Source of the DNA: Pseudomonas viridiflava
GTDB taxonomy: Bacteria; Pseudomonadota; Gammaproteobacteria; Pseudomonadales; Pseudomonadaceae
DNA length: 64,000 bases
NCBI RefSeq assembly: GCF_900582625.1
Contig: NZ_UTIQ01000241.1
Span: 1-64,000 of the forward strand
Direction: 5' to 3'
The position numbers were made by a program, and so were the translations under genes. Positions 33,564-42,584 of this stretch are shown here, in pieces (the first letter of the stretch is position 1; each line of letters starts with the position of its first letter). Below the pieces are notes generated by a model. The model was not told the origin of the DNA. It was given only the letters and a program-made list of their open reading frames with translations, and did not search any database.

Positions 33564-34490
33564 ATGAAAGCGCCCCGGGTAACCCTGGATCAGTGGCGAA
33601 CGTTGCAAGCGGTCGTCGACCACGGCGGTTTCGCCCAGGCAGCCGAAGCGTTGCACCGCTCGCAGTCATCGGTGAGTTACACCGTGGCGCGTATGCAGGA
33701 GCAACTCGGCGTGCCGCTGTTGCGTATCGACGGTCGCAAAGCCGTGCTTACCGAGGCCGGCGATGTGCTGCTGCGCCGCTCACGGCAACTGGTTAAGAAC
33801 GCCAGCCAACTCGAAGACCTCGCCCACCACATGGAACAAGGCTGGGAAGCCGAAGTGCGTTTGGTGGTCGATGCCGCCTACCCCACCGCCCGCCTGGTTC
33901 GTGCCCTTACCGCGTTTATGCCGCAGAGCCGTGGCTGCCGCGTGCGGCTGCGTGAGGAAGTGTTGTCGGGCGTGGAAGAAGTGCTGAAAGACGGTATCGC
34001 CGACCTGGCGATTTGCGGCTTCAACGTACCCGGCTTTCTCGGTTCGGAAATGAACCCGGTGGAATTCGTCGCCGTCGCCCACCCCGAACACGCCCTGCAC
34101 CGCCTGCAACGGGAAATCACCTTTCAAGACCTCGAATCCCATATGCAGGTGGTGATCCGCGACTCGGGCCGCCAGCAACCGAAAGACGTCGGCTGGCTCG
34201 GCGCCGAGCAGCGCTGGACCCTCGGAAGCCTGGCCACCGCCGCCACCTTCGTGGCCAGCGGGTTGGGCTTTGCCTGGTTGCCGCGCCACCTGATCGAGCG
34301 CGAACTGCGCGAAGGCGTGCTCAAGGAATTGCCGCTAGACCGTGGCGGCAGCCGCCACCCGACGTTTTTCCTCTATACCAACAAAGACAAACCCCTGGGC
34401 CCGGCCACGCAGATTCTTATCGAGCTGCTGCGCAACTTCGACGCCGCGCCGCTGGACGCCCCATTCGCCGCACCCGCCATGCACAACTGA
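33564..34490 (+). CDS. LysR-family transcriptional regulator
   Basis: A 308-residue LysR regulator: N-terminal winged helix (about 8-66, GGFAQAAEALHRSQSSVSYTVARMQEQLG), then the periplasmic-binding-like effector domain (about 90-295). The ATG at 33564 is preferred because GAGG directly precedes it and it gives the canonical start. It is transcribed away from the small secreted gene and azoR, which may be its targets; no effector can be deduced. Confidence 0.9.
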   Translation: MKAPRVTLDQWRTLQAVVDHGGFAQAAEALHRSQSSVSYTVARMQEQLGVPLLRIDGRKAVLTEAGDVLLRRSRQLVKNASQLEDLAHHMEQGWEAEVRLVVDAAYPTARLVRALTAFMPQSRGCRVRLREEVLSGVEEVLKDGIADLAICGFNVPGFLGSEMNPVEFVAVAHPEHALHRLQREITFQDLESHMQVVIRDSGRQQPKDVGWLGAEQRWTLGSLATAATFVASGLGFAWLPRHLIERELREGVLKELPLDRGGSRHPTFFLYTNKDKPLGPATQILIELLRNFDAAPLDAPFAAPAMHN

Positions 34491-34520
34491 CCCCGCAGCC
34501 GCGCTAGCCAGGAGGCACAC

Positions 34521-35309
34521 ATGCCGTATTTCGATCACGACGATTGCCAGCTGCACTACGAGGAATACGGCACCGGCGCGCCCTTGGTGCTGGTCCACGG
34601 CCTGGGCTCCAGCACGCTGGATTGGGAATACCAGACGCCTGTGCTGAGCCAGCACTACCGCGTTATCAGCCTCGACGTGCGCGGCCATGGCCGCTCCGAC
34701 AAACCGCACGAGGCCTACAGCATCGGCGGTTTCGCCGAAGACGTGGCAGCCCTGATCGAACACCTGAATTTACCGCCGGTGCACCTGGTGGGCATTTCCA
34801 TGGGCGGCATGATCGGCTTTCAGGTGGGCGTCGATTACCCCCACCTTTTGAAAAGTCTGACCATCGTCAACAGCAGTCCGGAAGTGAAGGTGAAAACGCC
34901 GAAAGACGCGCTGATGGTGGCGCAGCGCTGGACCTTATCGCGCCTGCTCAGCTTGGAAGTCATTGGCAAAAAGCTCGGCGGTTTGCTGTTTCCCAAACCC
35001 GAGCAAGTGGAGCTGCGCCTGAAGATTGAGCGGCGCTGGCCCATGAACGACAAGCGCGCCTACCTCGCCAGCCTGGACGCCATTATCGGCTGGGGCGTGC
35101 GGGAACGACTGGCGCGCATAACCTGTCCTACGCTGGTGGTTACGGCCGACCATGACTACACCTCGGTGGCCAGCAAACAGGCTTATGTCGACGAGCTGCC
35201 CAACGCTCGCCTGTTGGTGGTAGAAGATTCCCGCCACGCCACGCCCATGGACCAACCCGAGTTCTTCAATGCCCAGCTGTTGGCATTTCTTGCCGAGGTG
35301 GACCGTTAA
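34521..35309 (+). CDS. Alpha/beta-fold hydrolase
   Basis: A 262-residue alpha/beta-hydrolase beginning PYFDHDDCQLHYEEYGTG after the start Met. Oxyanion segment HGLGSS (near 25), nucleophile elbow GISMGG (Ser near 96), acid in TADHDYTSV (near 211) and His in DSRHATPMDQPEFF (near 239). It resembles 3-oxoadipate enol-lactonase-like and BioH-like esterases but has no context to assign a substrate. It lies 30 bases after the LysR gene, probably co-transcribed. Confidence 0.85.
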   Translation: MPYFDHDDCQLHYEEYGTGAPLVLVHGLGSSTLDWEYQTPVLSQHYRVISLDVRGHGRSDKPHEAYSIGGFAEDVAALIEHLNLPPVHLVGISMGGMIGFQVGVDYPHLLKSLTIVNSSPEVKVKTPKDALMVAQRWTLSRLLSLEVIGKKLGGLLFPKPEQVELRLKIERRWPMNDKRAYLASLDAIIGWGVRERLARITCPTLVVTADHDYTSVASKQAYVDELPNARLLVVEDSRHATPMDQPEFFNAQLLAFLAEVDR

Positions 35310-35388
35310 ACTGCCCGGCTACCGCTGTTCCTCCATGCCAATAACCGATTTCTCCACACCAATAAATAGTCCAGACAAGGTCTTCGCC

Positions 35389-35952
35389 ATGTTGAAAAAA
35401 GCCACCCTCCTCGCCTGCTCCGTGCTGTTCGCCAGCCACCTGTTCGCCGCCGACGCGCAAGCCGGCACGCACGTGCTGCTGACTACGAGCCTGGGCGACA
35501 TCGAAATCGAACTGGAAGACCAGAAAGCCCCGATCAGCACCAAGAACTTCCTCGCCTACGTCGATAAGGGCTTCTACAGCAAAACCATTTTTCACCGCGT
35601 GATTCCGGGCTTTATGGTGCAGGGCGGCGGTTTCGACACCGACATGCGCCAGAAGAACACCGAATCGCCTATCAAGAACGAAGCCGACAACGGCCTGCAC
35701 AACGTGCGCGGCACGCTGGCCATGGCGCGCACCGGGGTTGTCGACTCGGCCACCAGCCAATTCTTCATCAACCAGAAAGACAATGCCTTCCTCGACCACG
35801 GCGGCCGCGACTTCGGTTATGCCGTGTTCGGCAAAGTGGTTAAAGGCATGGACATCGTCGACAAAATCGCCCAAGTGCCGACCGGCCGCTACGCGGGCAT
35901 GAGCGATGTGCCGAACACGCCCGTGCTGATTCTGGCCGCCAAACGCCTGTAA
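35389..35952 (+). CDS. ppiA: Periplasmic peptidyl-prolyl cis-trans isomerase (cyclophilin)
   Basis: A 187-residue cyclophilin with a signal peptide (MLKKATLLACSVLFASHLFA, cleavage near 22-26). Active-site segments are FHRVIPGFMVQGGG (catalytic Arg), SATSQFFIN and the later FGYAVFGKVVKGMD. Export and length correspond to PpiA. AAGG precedes the ATG; longer in-frame readings overlapping the previous gene lack a signal peptide and are rejected. It probably assists folding of envelope proteins. Confidence 0.92.
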   Translation: MLKKATLLACSVLFASHLFAADAQAGTHVLLTTSLGDIEIELEDQKAPISTKNFLAYVDKGFYSKTIFHRVIPGFMVQGGGFDTDMRQKNTESPIKNEADNGLHNVRGTLAMARTGVVDSATSQFFINQKDNAFLDHGGRDFGYAVFGKVVKGMDIVDKIAQVPTGRYAGMSDVPNTPVLILAAKRL

Positions 35953-36092
35953 CTTCTGCCCGCGACGCGGCGGACGAAAGCGTAGCGAGCGACAGCAGGC
36001 AACCCGAAAGCAGACGGAAAACGGGCAGTTGGCGTTTTCCGTTTGGTTTTTCAGCGCCGCCTAACCGAGCGCAACAGCTTTCCAAGAGGTCC

Positions 36093-37925
36093 ATGATGTT
36101 TCGCCGTTTCGAGCAATTGATCGACATCTTCCGCCCCGCGCCCAGCGAGGCACCGCCCACGGACGTGTGGCGTTTCTACCTGTACTTTCTGCGCCAGGCC
36201 TGGCCCAGTTTTGTGGCGTTGATGATTGTCGGCCTGATCGTCGCGCTGATCGAAGTGGCGCTGTTCAGCTTTCTCGGCGACATCGTCGACTGGGCGCAAA
36301 GCACCCCACCCGCCCAATTTTTCGAGCAACACGGCACGGCACTGCTGTGGATGGCCGCCGTCACCTTGTTGCTGCGCCCACTGTTCAACGGTTTGCACGG
36401 CCTGCTGGTGCACCAGACCATCAGCCCGAGCCTGACCAACCTGATTCGCTGGCAAAACCACAGCTACGTGCTCAAGCAGAGCCTCGGGTTTTTCCAGAAC
36501 GACTTCGCCGGGCGCATCGCCCAACGCATCATGCAAACCGGCAACTCCCTGCGCGACTCCGCCGTGCAAGCCGTCGACGCGTTGTGGCATGTGCTGATTT
36601 ACGCCATCAGCAGCCTGGTGCTATTTGCCGAAGCGGACTGGCGGCTGATGCTGCCGCTGCTGGCGTGGATCGTTTGCTACATCGGCTCGCTGGTGTACTT
36701 CGTGCCACGGGTGAAAGCCCGCTCGGTGATCGCGTCCGAATCGCGCTCCAAACTCATGGGCCGCATTGTCGACGGCTACACCAACATCGCCACGCTCAAG
36801 CTTTTCGCCCACACCAACTCCGAGCAGAACTACGCCCGCGAAGCGCTGCACGAACAGAACGTGACCACGCAACTGGCTGGCCGCGTGGTGACGGTGATGG
36901 ACGCGGTGATTACCGCCATGAACGGCGCACTGATCGTCGGCACCACGGGGCTGGCGTTGTGGCTGTGGAGCCAGGGGCTGATCACCGTGGGCGCCATCGC
37001 GCTGGCGACCGGCCTGGTGATTCGCCTGATCAATATGTCCGGCTGGATCATGTGGGTGGTCACCGGCATTTTCGAAAACATCGGCACCGTGCAAGACGGC
37101 ATGCAAACCATCGCCCAGCCGCGCAAGGTGCTCGACCGTGCCGACGCGCCGCGCCTGCAAGTGCCCCAAGGCGCGGTGAGCATGCGCAACGTCAGCTTTC
37201 ACTACGGCAAAGGCGCGGGTGTGATCGGCGGGCTCGACCTGGAGATTCGCGCCGGCGAGAAAATCGGGCTGATCGGGCCGTCGGGCGCGGGTAAATCCAC
37301 CTTGGTGAATTTGCTGTTGCGCCTGTACGACCTGGAAGGCGGCGAGATTCTTATCGACGGTCAGAACATTGCCCACGTCGCCCAGGAAACCTTGCGCGAA
37401 CGCATCGGCATGGTCACCCAGGACACCTCGCTGCTGCACCGCTCCATCCGCGACAATTTGCTGTACGGCAAACCCGACGCCACCGACGCCGAACTGTGGG
37501 AGGCAGTGCGTAAAGCGCGGGCCAGCGAGTTTATTCCCGAACTCTCCGACGCCCAGGGCCGCCTCGGCTTTGACGCCCATGTCGGCGAGCGCGGCGTGAA
37601 GCTGTCCGGCGGCCAGCGCCAACGCATCGCCATCGCCCGCGTATTGCTAAAAGACGCGCCGATTCTGATCCTCGACGAAGCCACCTCGGCGCTGGACTCC
37701 GAAGTAGAAGCCGCCATTCAGGAAAGCCTCGACAGCCTGATGCAAGGCAAAACCGTCATCGCCATTGCCCACCGCCTTTCCACCATCGCACGCATGGACC
37801 GTTTGGTTGTGCTCGACAAAGGCCGCATCGCCGAAAGCGGCACCCACGCCCAATTGCTGGCGCACAAAGGCTTGTATGCGCGGTTGTGGCATCACCAAAC
37901 GGGCGGGTTTGTGGGCATTGATTGA
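36093..37925 (+). CDS. ABC transporter, fused permease and ATPase (exporter type)
   Basis: A 610-residue half-transporter. The membrane domain (about 30-330) has six helices of the MsbA/MdlB-like exporter fold. The nucleotide-binding domain (about 365-600) has Walker A GPSGAGKST, signature LSGGQRQR, Walker B ILILDEATSALDSE and the H-loop IAIAHRLST. AGAGGTCC precedes the start, and an ATG one codon on is possible. It should act as a homodimer exporting a hydrophobic or peptide substrate. It is a single gene with no partner or outer-membrane factor, so substrate unknown. Confidence 0.88.
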   Translation: MMFRRFEQLIDIFRPAPSEAPPTDVWRFYLYFLRQAWPSFVALMIVGLIVALIEVALFSFLGDIVDWAQSTPPAQFFEQHGTALLWMAAVTLLLRPLFNGLHGLLVHQTISPSLTNLIRWQNHSYVLKQSLGFFQNDFAGRIAQRIMQTGNSLRDSAVQAVDALWHVLIYAISSLVLFAEADWRLMLPLLAWIVCYIGSLVYFVPRVKARSVIASESRSKLMGRIVDGYTNIATLKLFAHTNSEQNYAREALHEQNVTTQLAGRVVTVMDAVITAMNGALIVGTTGLALWLWSQGLITVGAIALATGLVIRLINMSGWIMWVVTGIFENIGTVQDGMQTIAQPRKVLDRADAPRLQVPQGAVSMRNVSFHYGKGAGVIGGLDLEIRAGEKIGLIGPSGAGKSTLVNLLLRLYDLEGGEILIDGQNIAHVAQETLRERIGMVTQDTSLLHRSIRDNLLYGKPDATDAELWEAVRKARASEFIPELSDAQGRLGFDAHVGERGVKLSGGQRQRIAIARVLLKDAPILILDEATSALDSEVEAAIQESLDSLMQGKTVIAIAHRLSTIARMDRLVVLDKGRIAESGTHAQLLAHKGLYARLWHHQTGGFVGID

Positions 37926-37958
37926 TCGCGACGCTCTCACTTTCGAACCGCGAATCCT

Positions 37959-37981
37959 GTAGGAGAGGCTCTAGCCTCGAC
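37959..37981. repeat. Solitary variant REP element
   Basis: One hairpin of the TGTAGGAG class with stem GAGGCT/AGCCTC instead of GCGGCT/AGCCGC lies just after the ABC transporter gene. The rest of the gap to 38197 is AT-richer and shows no gene. Confidence 0.6.
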
Positions 37982-38197
37982 GTTCTCGAAGCCAGCAAAA
38001 CCGTTAGCTAGCTTTCTAATATCAACGTCACCGATGCCGACTAGCAAGATCATTGATTATTCAAACCTGCCCTGCGGCTGTTTATATAAGCCCGTCGCTA
38101 CCTGCGACAGAAAGCCGCAATGCAAACCTTCTCTGCCGTTTACCGAAGATTTTCGTTGCTGCTTTTAATCGACCCCCACTGTTGAGGAAAGGCCATC

Positions 38198-38464
38198 ATG
38201 AAAATAGCTTCACTGGTTACCGCCGTTCTCTCCGGCTTCGCTCCTGGCGTGTTTGCCGATGATCTCAACCCCGCCCCGGGCGCTGGCCTGCCGGCAGTGG
38301 ATTACCACTACGGCATGAAGGTTGATGTAGCCAAAGTGCTGCACCGTACCGACAACTCCGGCAAAACCGGTGTCGTGCCTGTGATCGTGGTCTACGAAGA
38401 CAGCCTCGGCGAAGTGCACAAGCTGAAGTATCAAGAATGGGGCGGCCGCGCGCAGAACGGCTAA
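38198..38464 (+). CDS. DUF2790 small exported protein
   Basis: An 88-residue protein with a signal peptide (cleavage near residue 20, GVFA-DD) and a compact mature part containing VDYHYGMKVDVAKVLHRTD, then VPVIVVYEDSLGEVHKLKYQEWG, which I recognise as the DUF2790 pattern common in Pseudomonas. GAGGAAAGG lies 9 bases before the ATG. Function unknown; members are often stress- or metal-responsive in expression data, as I recall. It converges with the next gene, 30 bases between stops. Confidence 0.8.
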   Translation: MKIASLVTAVLSGFAPGVFADDLNPAPGAGLPAVDYHYGMKVDVAKVLHRTDNSGKTGVVPVIVVYEDSLGEVHKLKYQEWGGRAQNG

Positions 38465-38494
38465 CCCGCCGCCCGCCGGGCTTAGACCACCGCG

Positions 38495-39619
38495 CTAAGC
38501 CTGGCGAAACGGCAAGAGCGTCTTCGCCTCTTCGGCGTAGGCGCGAATGCCGGCGCGCTCATCCTCAAGAAAATCCGCCACCGCATCGCGCAGTCCTGGG
38601 TGACACAAGTAGTGCCACGACTGCGTAATGACCGGCTCAAAGCCCCGAATCAACTTGTGCTCGCCCTGAGCACCGGCGTCGAAACGCTGCAAGCCCTGAC
38701 TGATCGCATAGTCCATGCCCTGATAAAAACAGGTCTCGAAGTGCAAGCGATCAAACTCCGCCAGGCATCCCCAATAGCGCCCATACAAACTGTCGCCAGC
38801 CACCAGGCTGAACGCCATGGCCACCGGCCGCGCGCCTTGAATGGCGAACACCACACGAATCGCCTCGGGCATGCGCTCGGCTAACAGGCTGAAGAAGGTG
38901 CGCGTCAGGTACGGCATCTGCCCGCGCACGGCGTAGGTGTTGGCGTAGCAGGCGTAGACGAAATCCCACTGCGCTTCGCTCAGCGCCTTGCCTTCGTACC
39001 ATTCGAACTCGATGCCCTGCCCTGCCACTTGCTCGCGCTCTTTGCGCATTTGCTTGCGCTTGCGTGAGGCGAGCACGTCGAGGAAATCGGCGAAGTCGCG
39101 ATAGCCACGGTTCTGCCAATGGAACTGACAACCCAGGCGCTGCAACCAGTTTTCGCGACCGTCGAGCAAGGCGCTGGCCAGCTCATCGGTGAAATTGATA
39201 TGCAGGCTGGAAAGTCCTTGTGCCGGTAGCTCGGCAGTCAGCTCGTTCAGTAGCAGTGAGGCGCTGTCCGGCAAGCCGAGCAGGCGCGGCCCGGTCACGG
39301 GGGAGAACGGCACGGCGCCGAGTAGCTTGGGGTAATAAGGAATGCCCGCGCGCTGGCTGGCGTCCGCCCAGCCATGGTCAAACACGTACTCGCCGTAGGA
39401 ATGGCTTTTCAAATACGCCGGCAGTGCCGCCTGCAATTCGCCCTGCTCGTTTACCCAAACCCGATGGGATGCGCGCCAACCGCTACGCCCGCCAATGCTG
39501 CCGCTGTCTTCCAGTGCCGACAGAAACGCATGGCGCAGAAACGGCTGCGACTCGGGCAGCAACGCATCCCAGGCCGAGGCGGGAATGGCAGAAAGCGAGT
39601 CGACAATGTGCACAGGCAT
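38495..39619 (-). CDS. GNAT-like acyltransferase (PF04339/FemAB-like)
   Basis: A 374-residue protein with the tandem GNAT-like architecture of the PF04339 family (peptidogalycan biosynthesis/recognition in older annotations). It has the conserved FLRHAFLSALEDSGS and the acyl-CoA-side FHWQNRGYRDFADFL, then SRKRKQMRKER segments, plus GARPVAMAFSLVAGDSLYGRYWG and FDAGAQGEHKLIRGFEP, typical of the C-terminal half. The ATG at 39619 is chosen (MPVHIVDSL). The acceptor is unknown. Confidence 0.8.
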   Translation of the reverse strand: MPVHIVDSLSAIPASAWDALLPESQPFLRHAFLSALEDSGSIGGRSGWRASHRVWVNEQGELQAALPAYLKSHSYGEYVFDHGWADASQRAGIPYYPKLLGAVPFSPVTGPRLLGLPDSASLLLNELTAELPAQGLSSLHINFTDELASALLDGRENWLQRLGCQFHWQNRGYRDFADFLDVLASRKRKQMRKEREQVAGQGIEFEWYEGKALSEAQWDFVYACYANTYAVRGQMPYLTRTFFSLLAERMPEAIRVVFAIQGARPVAMAFSLVAGDSLYGRYWGCLAEFDRLHFETCFYQGMDYAISQGLQRFDAGAQGEHKLIRGFEPVITQSWHYLCHPGLRDAVADFLEDERAGIRAYAEEAKTLLPFRQA

Positions 39620-39717
39620 GGGCGGTTCCACGGCGGGTTAGACGGCCCGGTCATCATAACGGCAGCTTGCCGGGTGCGGTCAAAAGCATCGAGGCTGAAG
39701 CCTTTAGCTTTTGATTG

Positions 39718-39801
39718 TGTAGGAGCGACCTTGGTCGCGAAGCGGTGGTACTAGCCGGCGCCGATGTTTGCAGGGTTCGCCAGCAAGCTGGCTCCTACAG
39801 G
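39718..39801. repeat. Two REP elements of different stem classes
   Basis: One element with stem GCGACC/GGTCGC (39718-39741) and one of the CCAGC/GCTGG class (39776-39801) sit in opposite orientation between the acyltransferase promoter side and the porin terminator. No gene lies in this 289-base gap. Confidence 0.65.
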
Positions 39802-39843
39802 TTTGTGGGCAGCGGCGAGGTTCTTCTATTAATAGCCGTGCAT

Positions 39844-39869
39844 AAAAAAGCCCCGCACGAGGCGGGGCT
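39844..39869 (-). terminator. Terminator of the phosphate-type porin gene
   Basis: Minus-strand stem AGCCCCGC/GCGGGGCT (39849-39856 and 39862-39869 on the plus strand) with a 5-nt loop is followed by TTTTT-rich sequence, about 40 bases past the stop. Confidence 0.8.
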
Positions 39870-39908
39870 AAAGAAAGGAGCAGAACCTTTGTTGCGTGGA
39901 GCTACAGC

Positions 39909-41255
39909 TTAGAACGCGTATTGAGCGCGAACGATGAAACCGTCGCCATCGTCATCGCCAGTGCGCGAGGAAGCAGCGGTGCCGGTGGCGTTGGTCACGC
40001 CATCAACCGATGCCTTCACGTAGGTGGCGCTGATTTTCACAGCTTCGTTGGCGTACCAGTTCACACCCAGGTTATGGACTTTAGCGTCACGGTCGCCGTC
40101 ATCCAGCGTTACGCGCTGAACAGGGGTACGGGTGCTGTCGTCATCAACCGAGATGCTGTCGAAGCGGTAGAACACTTCCCATGCACCGATCTGATTGTTG
40201 GCAGGCTTGAGCGCGTCGAACTTGCCGAGTTTGTAGCCGCGGGCTTCACCGGTCAGGGTGTAGGCCACTTGTACGTAGCCGCCTTTGGCTTCCACGTCTT
40301 GGAATGTGGCGTTGTTGGTGTCGGCCTTCAGCTCACGGGTCATGTATTCACCCTGAACGGAGAACGGACCCATTGCCCAGGCAGCTTCCAGACCCAAGGC
40401 GGTGTCGTTGTCGTACAGACCGGTTGTGGTGCTGCTTTGACCAGCGAACACAACACGGTTGCCGTTGGTACCGGCATCGTTACCACCGGTAGTGGCGACG
40501 CCACGCATGCCCAGACGGCTACGGAATTGTGCGTCAAGCGCCGAGTCGGAAACGTCGCGGCGAGCGGCGCTGAAACCGAAGTGCAGCACGTTGCCAGCGT
40601 CGTGCAGCGGAGCGAACACACCACGCAGGTTGACTTGCTTGTTGCTGTCGCCGTCGGTGTCGTTGTTGTCTTTGGCAAATGCGCCAGCCGATACGTAGAA
40701 CGAGTCGCTGAAGGTGCTGGAAACCTGTGCACCCATGCCGTTCTGGTGGCTGTTGGACCAGTCGATGATGTCGTAGAAGGCGTTACGCTCAGGAGCGGTT
40801 ACCCACTTGGAGCTGGTGGCTTTTTCCAGGCCGAACTCTGGGTCGAAACGACCTACTTTGATCACAGCCGGGTTGAAGCCGATGTAGCTGATGGAGGCTT
40901 CGTCGAAGTAGCCGTCATCTGCAGAACCGGAGTTGTGCGAGAAGTCGTAGTTGATGTTGTACAGCCAGTCGCTGAACGCGATACCGGAGAATTCCAGGAA
41001 TGCACGGCGGAAGTAGGCAGCGTCAGCGCTGTCGCCGTTGCGGGTGTAGATGCCATCGAACTGGCTGTAGTCAGCTTGCAGACGGCCGCCGATTTTGAAA
41101 CCGAACGACTTGTCAGTAGTAGCCACTTCAAGGCCACCTTTAGTTTTTACAACGATGTCAGCGCCGTCAGTAGTAACGGTACCGGCGAAAGCCTGGGCGG
41201 AAATGGCCAGGGCCAGGGCGCTGGCGGCAATACCGGCGAAGTGCTTACGGATCAT
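39909..41255 (-). CDS. OprP/OprO-family outer-membrane porin
   Basis: A 448-residue outer-membrane porin: signal peptide ending SAQAFA (about 24), then a beta-barrel with alternating pattern, the DKSFGFKIGGRLQADYSQFDG motif of the OprP/OprO (phosphate/polyphosphate-selective) family near residue 50, and a C-terminal aromatic FIVRAQYAF closing strand. By family it forms trimeric anion channels. I see a weak PhoB-box-like sequence upstream (41357-41374) but not a clear pair of CTGTCAT repeats, so phosphate control is uncertain. Confidence 0.88.
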   Translation of the reverse strand: MIRKHFAGIAASALALAISAQAFAGTVTTDGADIVVKTKGGLEVATTDKSFGFKIGGRLQADYSQFDGIYTRNGDSADAAYFRRAFLEFSGIAFSDWLYNINYDFSHNSGSADDGYFDEASISYIGFNPAVIKVGRFDPEFGLEKATSSKWVTAPERNAFYDIIDWSNSHQNGMGAQVSSTFSDSFYVSAGAFAKDNNDTDGDSNKQVNLRGVFAPLHDAGNVLHFGFSAARRDVSDSALDAQFRSRLGMRGVATTGGNDAGTNGNRVVFAGQSSTTTGLYDNDTALGLEAAWAMGPFSVQGEYMTRELKADTNNATFQDVEAKGGYVQVAYTLTGEARGYKLGKFDALKPANNQIGAWEVFYRFDSISVDDDSTRTPVQRVTLDDGDRDAKVHNLGVNWYANEAVKISATYVKASVDGVTNATGTAASSRTGDDDGDGFIVRAQYAF

Positions 41256-41768
41256 CGAAGAATTCCCCTATTGGTCTTTGAAATACACCCGAGCGGCTGG
41301 CTCGTTTGTGCTGGGGGAATACTGGCGGGGGGTTATTTCAGCTCAGTTGCTTTTATATAAATGTTTTATGACAAAGGAACTTTTTTACTTCTAATAGGAA
41401 TAACCGTCCAGACGCTCTAGCACGCCGGTTTCAGCCGTTTTTCTGGCACGGTGCCAGCACCGGAGTTTTCCATTTCGGCTAAAACATGGCTGTCACAAAG
41501 CGGGAATGTGACAACCGCCTGTCTGCGTGGTCGAGCATCATCTACGAGGGCAAATGGCGTCCCAGGCGCACTAAAAACTGTCAAAACAGCAGCCATTAAC
41601 ATATCGATCTATTCGATAATTCGAGGGCGAAAATTGCGCTATTCAGGCATATCAAACCGATAGATCATGGCACCCAACACCAGCGGCATCCCACCGTCTG
41701 ACTTGCGCTTTGCAGCACAGACCAGACCCAACGAGCGCCACCTGGCTAACCAACGGAGGACACAAGTC
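41256..41768. other. Divergent regulatory region between porin and pirin genes
   Basis: This 513-base AT-richer gap has no supported gene. It holds a PhoB-box-like sequence near the porin (41357-41374), a near-perfect odd palindrome CTGGCAC-G-GTGCCAG (41443-41457), and an inverted repeat TGTCACA-9 nt-TGTGACA (41491-41513). Confidence 0.5.
41357..41374 (-). promoter_or_regulatory. Possible PhoB-box-like site upstream of porin
   Basis: On the minus strand TTGTCAT-AAAA-CATTTAT resembles two 11-base direct repeats of the Pho box (CTGTCAT), with the first half good (6 of 7) and the second poor (4 of 7). It lies about 100 bases from the porin start. Confidence 0.3.
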
Positions 41769-42467
41769 ATGATCGAACGTCGACCTTTTGAGCAGATGGG
41801 TGGTGCCAACCATGGCTGGCTGAACGCTCGCCATCACTTCTCGTTTGCCGAGTATTACGATCCGAGCCGGATGAACTGGGGCCAACTGCGGGTGTGGAAC
41901 GACGATGAAATCGCTCCGCAAAGCGGCTTCCCCCGTCACCCGCACCGGGACATGGAAATCATCACCTACGTACGTGAAGGTGCCATTACTCACCAGGACA
42001 ACCTGGGCAACAAAGGCCGCACCGAAGCCGGTGATGTGCAGGTAATGAGTGCGGGCACGGGCATCGCCCACAGCGAGTACAACCTTGAGGATGAAACCAC
42101 CAAGATCTTCCAGATCTGGATTCAGCCCACCGAGTTCAACTCGCCACCCGCCTGGGGCGCCAAGCCGTTCCCCAAAGGCGAACGTGCCGGTGCATTCGTG
42201 ACCCTGGCCAGCGGCGACAAAGCCGACAGTGAAGCCCTGCACATCCGTGCCGACGCCCGCTTGAGCGCAGCCACGCTGAAGGCCGGCCAGCAAACCGAAT
42301 ACCGCCTTGGCACCCATCGCAAGGCGTATCTGGTAGCGGCCAGCGGTGTGATCAGCGTCAACGGCGTGCAAGCCAACGCCCGCGACGGCGTGGCGGTCAG
42401 CGGTGAAGAGGTGTTGGTCTTCAATGCCGTGGAAGATGCCGAAATCATCTTGGTGGATGTGGCCTGA
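41769..42467 (+). CDS. Pirin-family protein (YhhW-like bicupin)
   Basis: A 232-residue bicupin of the pirin family; the E. coli YhhW homologue has quercetin 2,3-dioxygenase activity in vitro. Metal-binding histidines are in the first cupin: FPRHPHRDMEIITYV (near 55-69), and GTGIAHSEYN (near 98-107). GGAGG lies ahead of the ATG at 41769; a longer reading adds 34 residues without family similarity. A terminator follows. The physiological substrate is unknown. Confidence 0.92.
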   Translation: MIERRPFEQMGGANHGWLNARHHFSFAEYYDPSRMNWGQLRVWNDDEIAPQSGFPRHPHRDMEIITYVREGAITHQDNLGNKGRTEAGDVQVMSAGTGIAHSEYNLEDETTKIFQIWIQPTEFNSPPAWGAKPFPKGERAGAFVTLASGDKADSEALHIRADARLSAATLKAGQQTEYRLGTHRKAYLVAASGVISVNGVQANARDGVAVSGEEVLVFNAVEDAEIILVDVA

Positions 42468-42490
42468 TTCCCAGCCTCGCGCAGTAAAAG

Positions 42491-42516
42491 GAGCAGCCTT
42501 CGGGCTGCTTTTTTTA
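42491..42516 (+). terminator. Terminator of the pirin gene
   Basis: Stem AGCAGCC/GGCTGCT (42492-42498 and 42503-42509) with a stable TTCG tetraloop and seven following T. Confidence 0.9.
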
Positions 42517-42584
42517 TGCCTGCGTACCGTGCAGCCGCGCCCATCTCACGCTAGGCTACGGCTCCATTTGCCGGAGCTGCCGCC

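Noticed and set aside
38053..38262. A 69-codon frame overlapping the DUF2790 gene start
   Set aside because: It overlaps, in another frame, a gene with a signal peptide and clear ribosome site.
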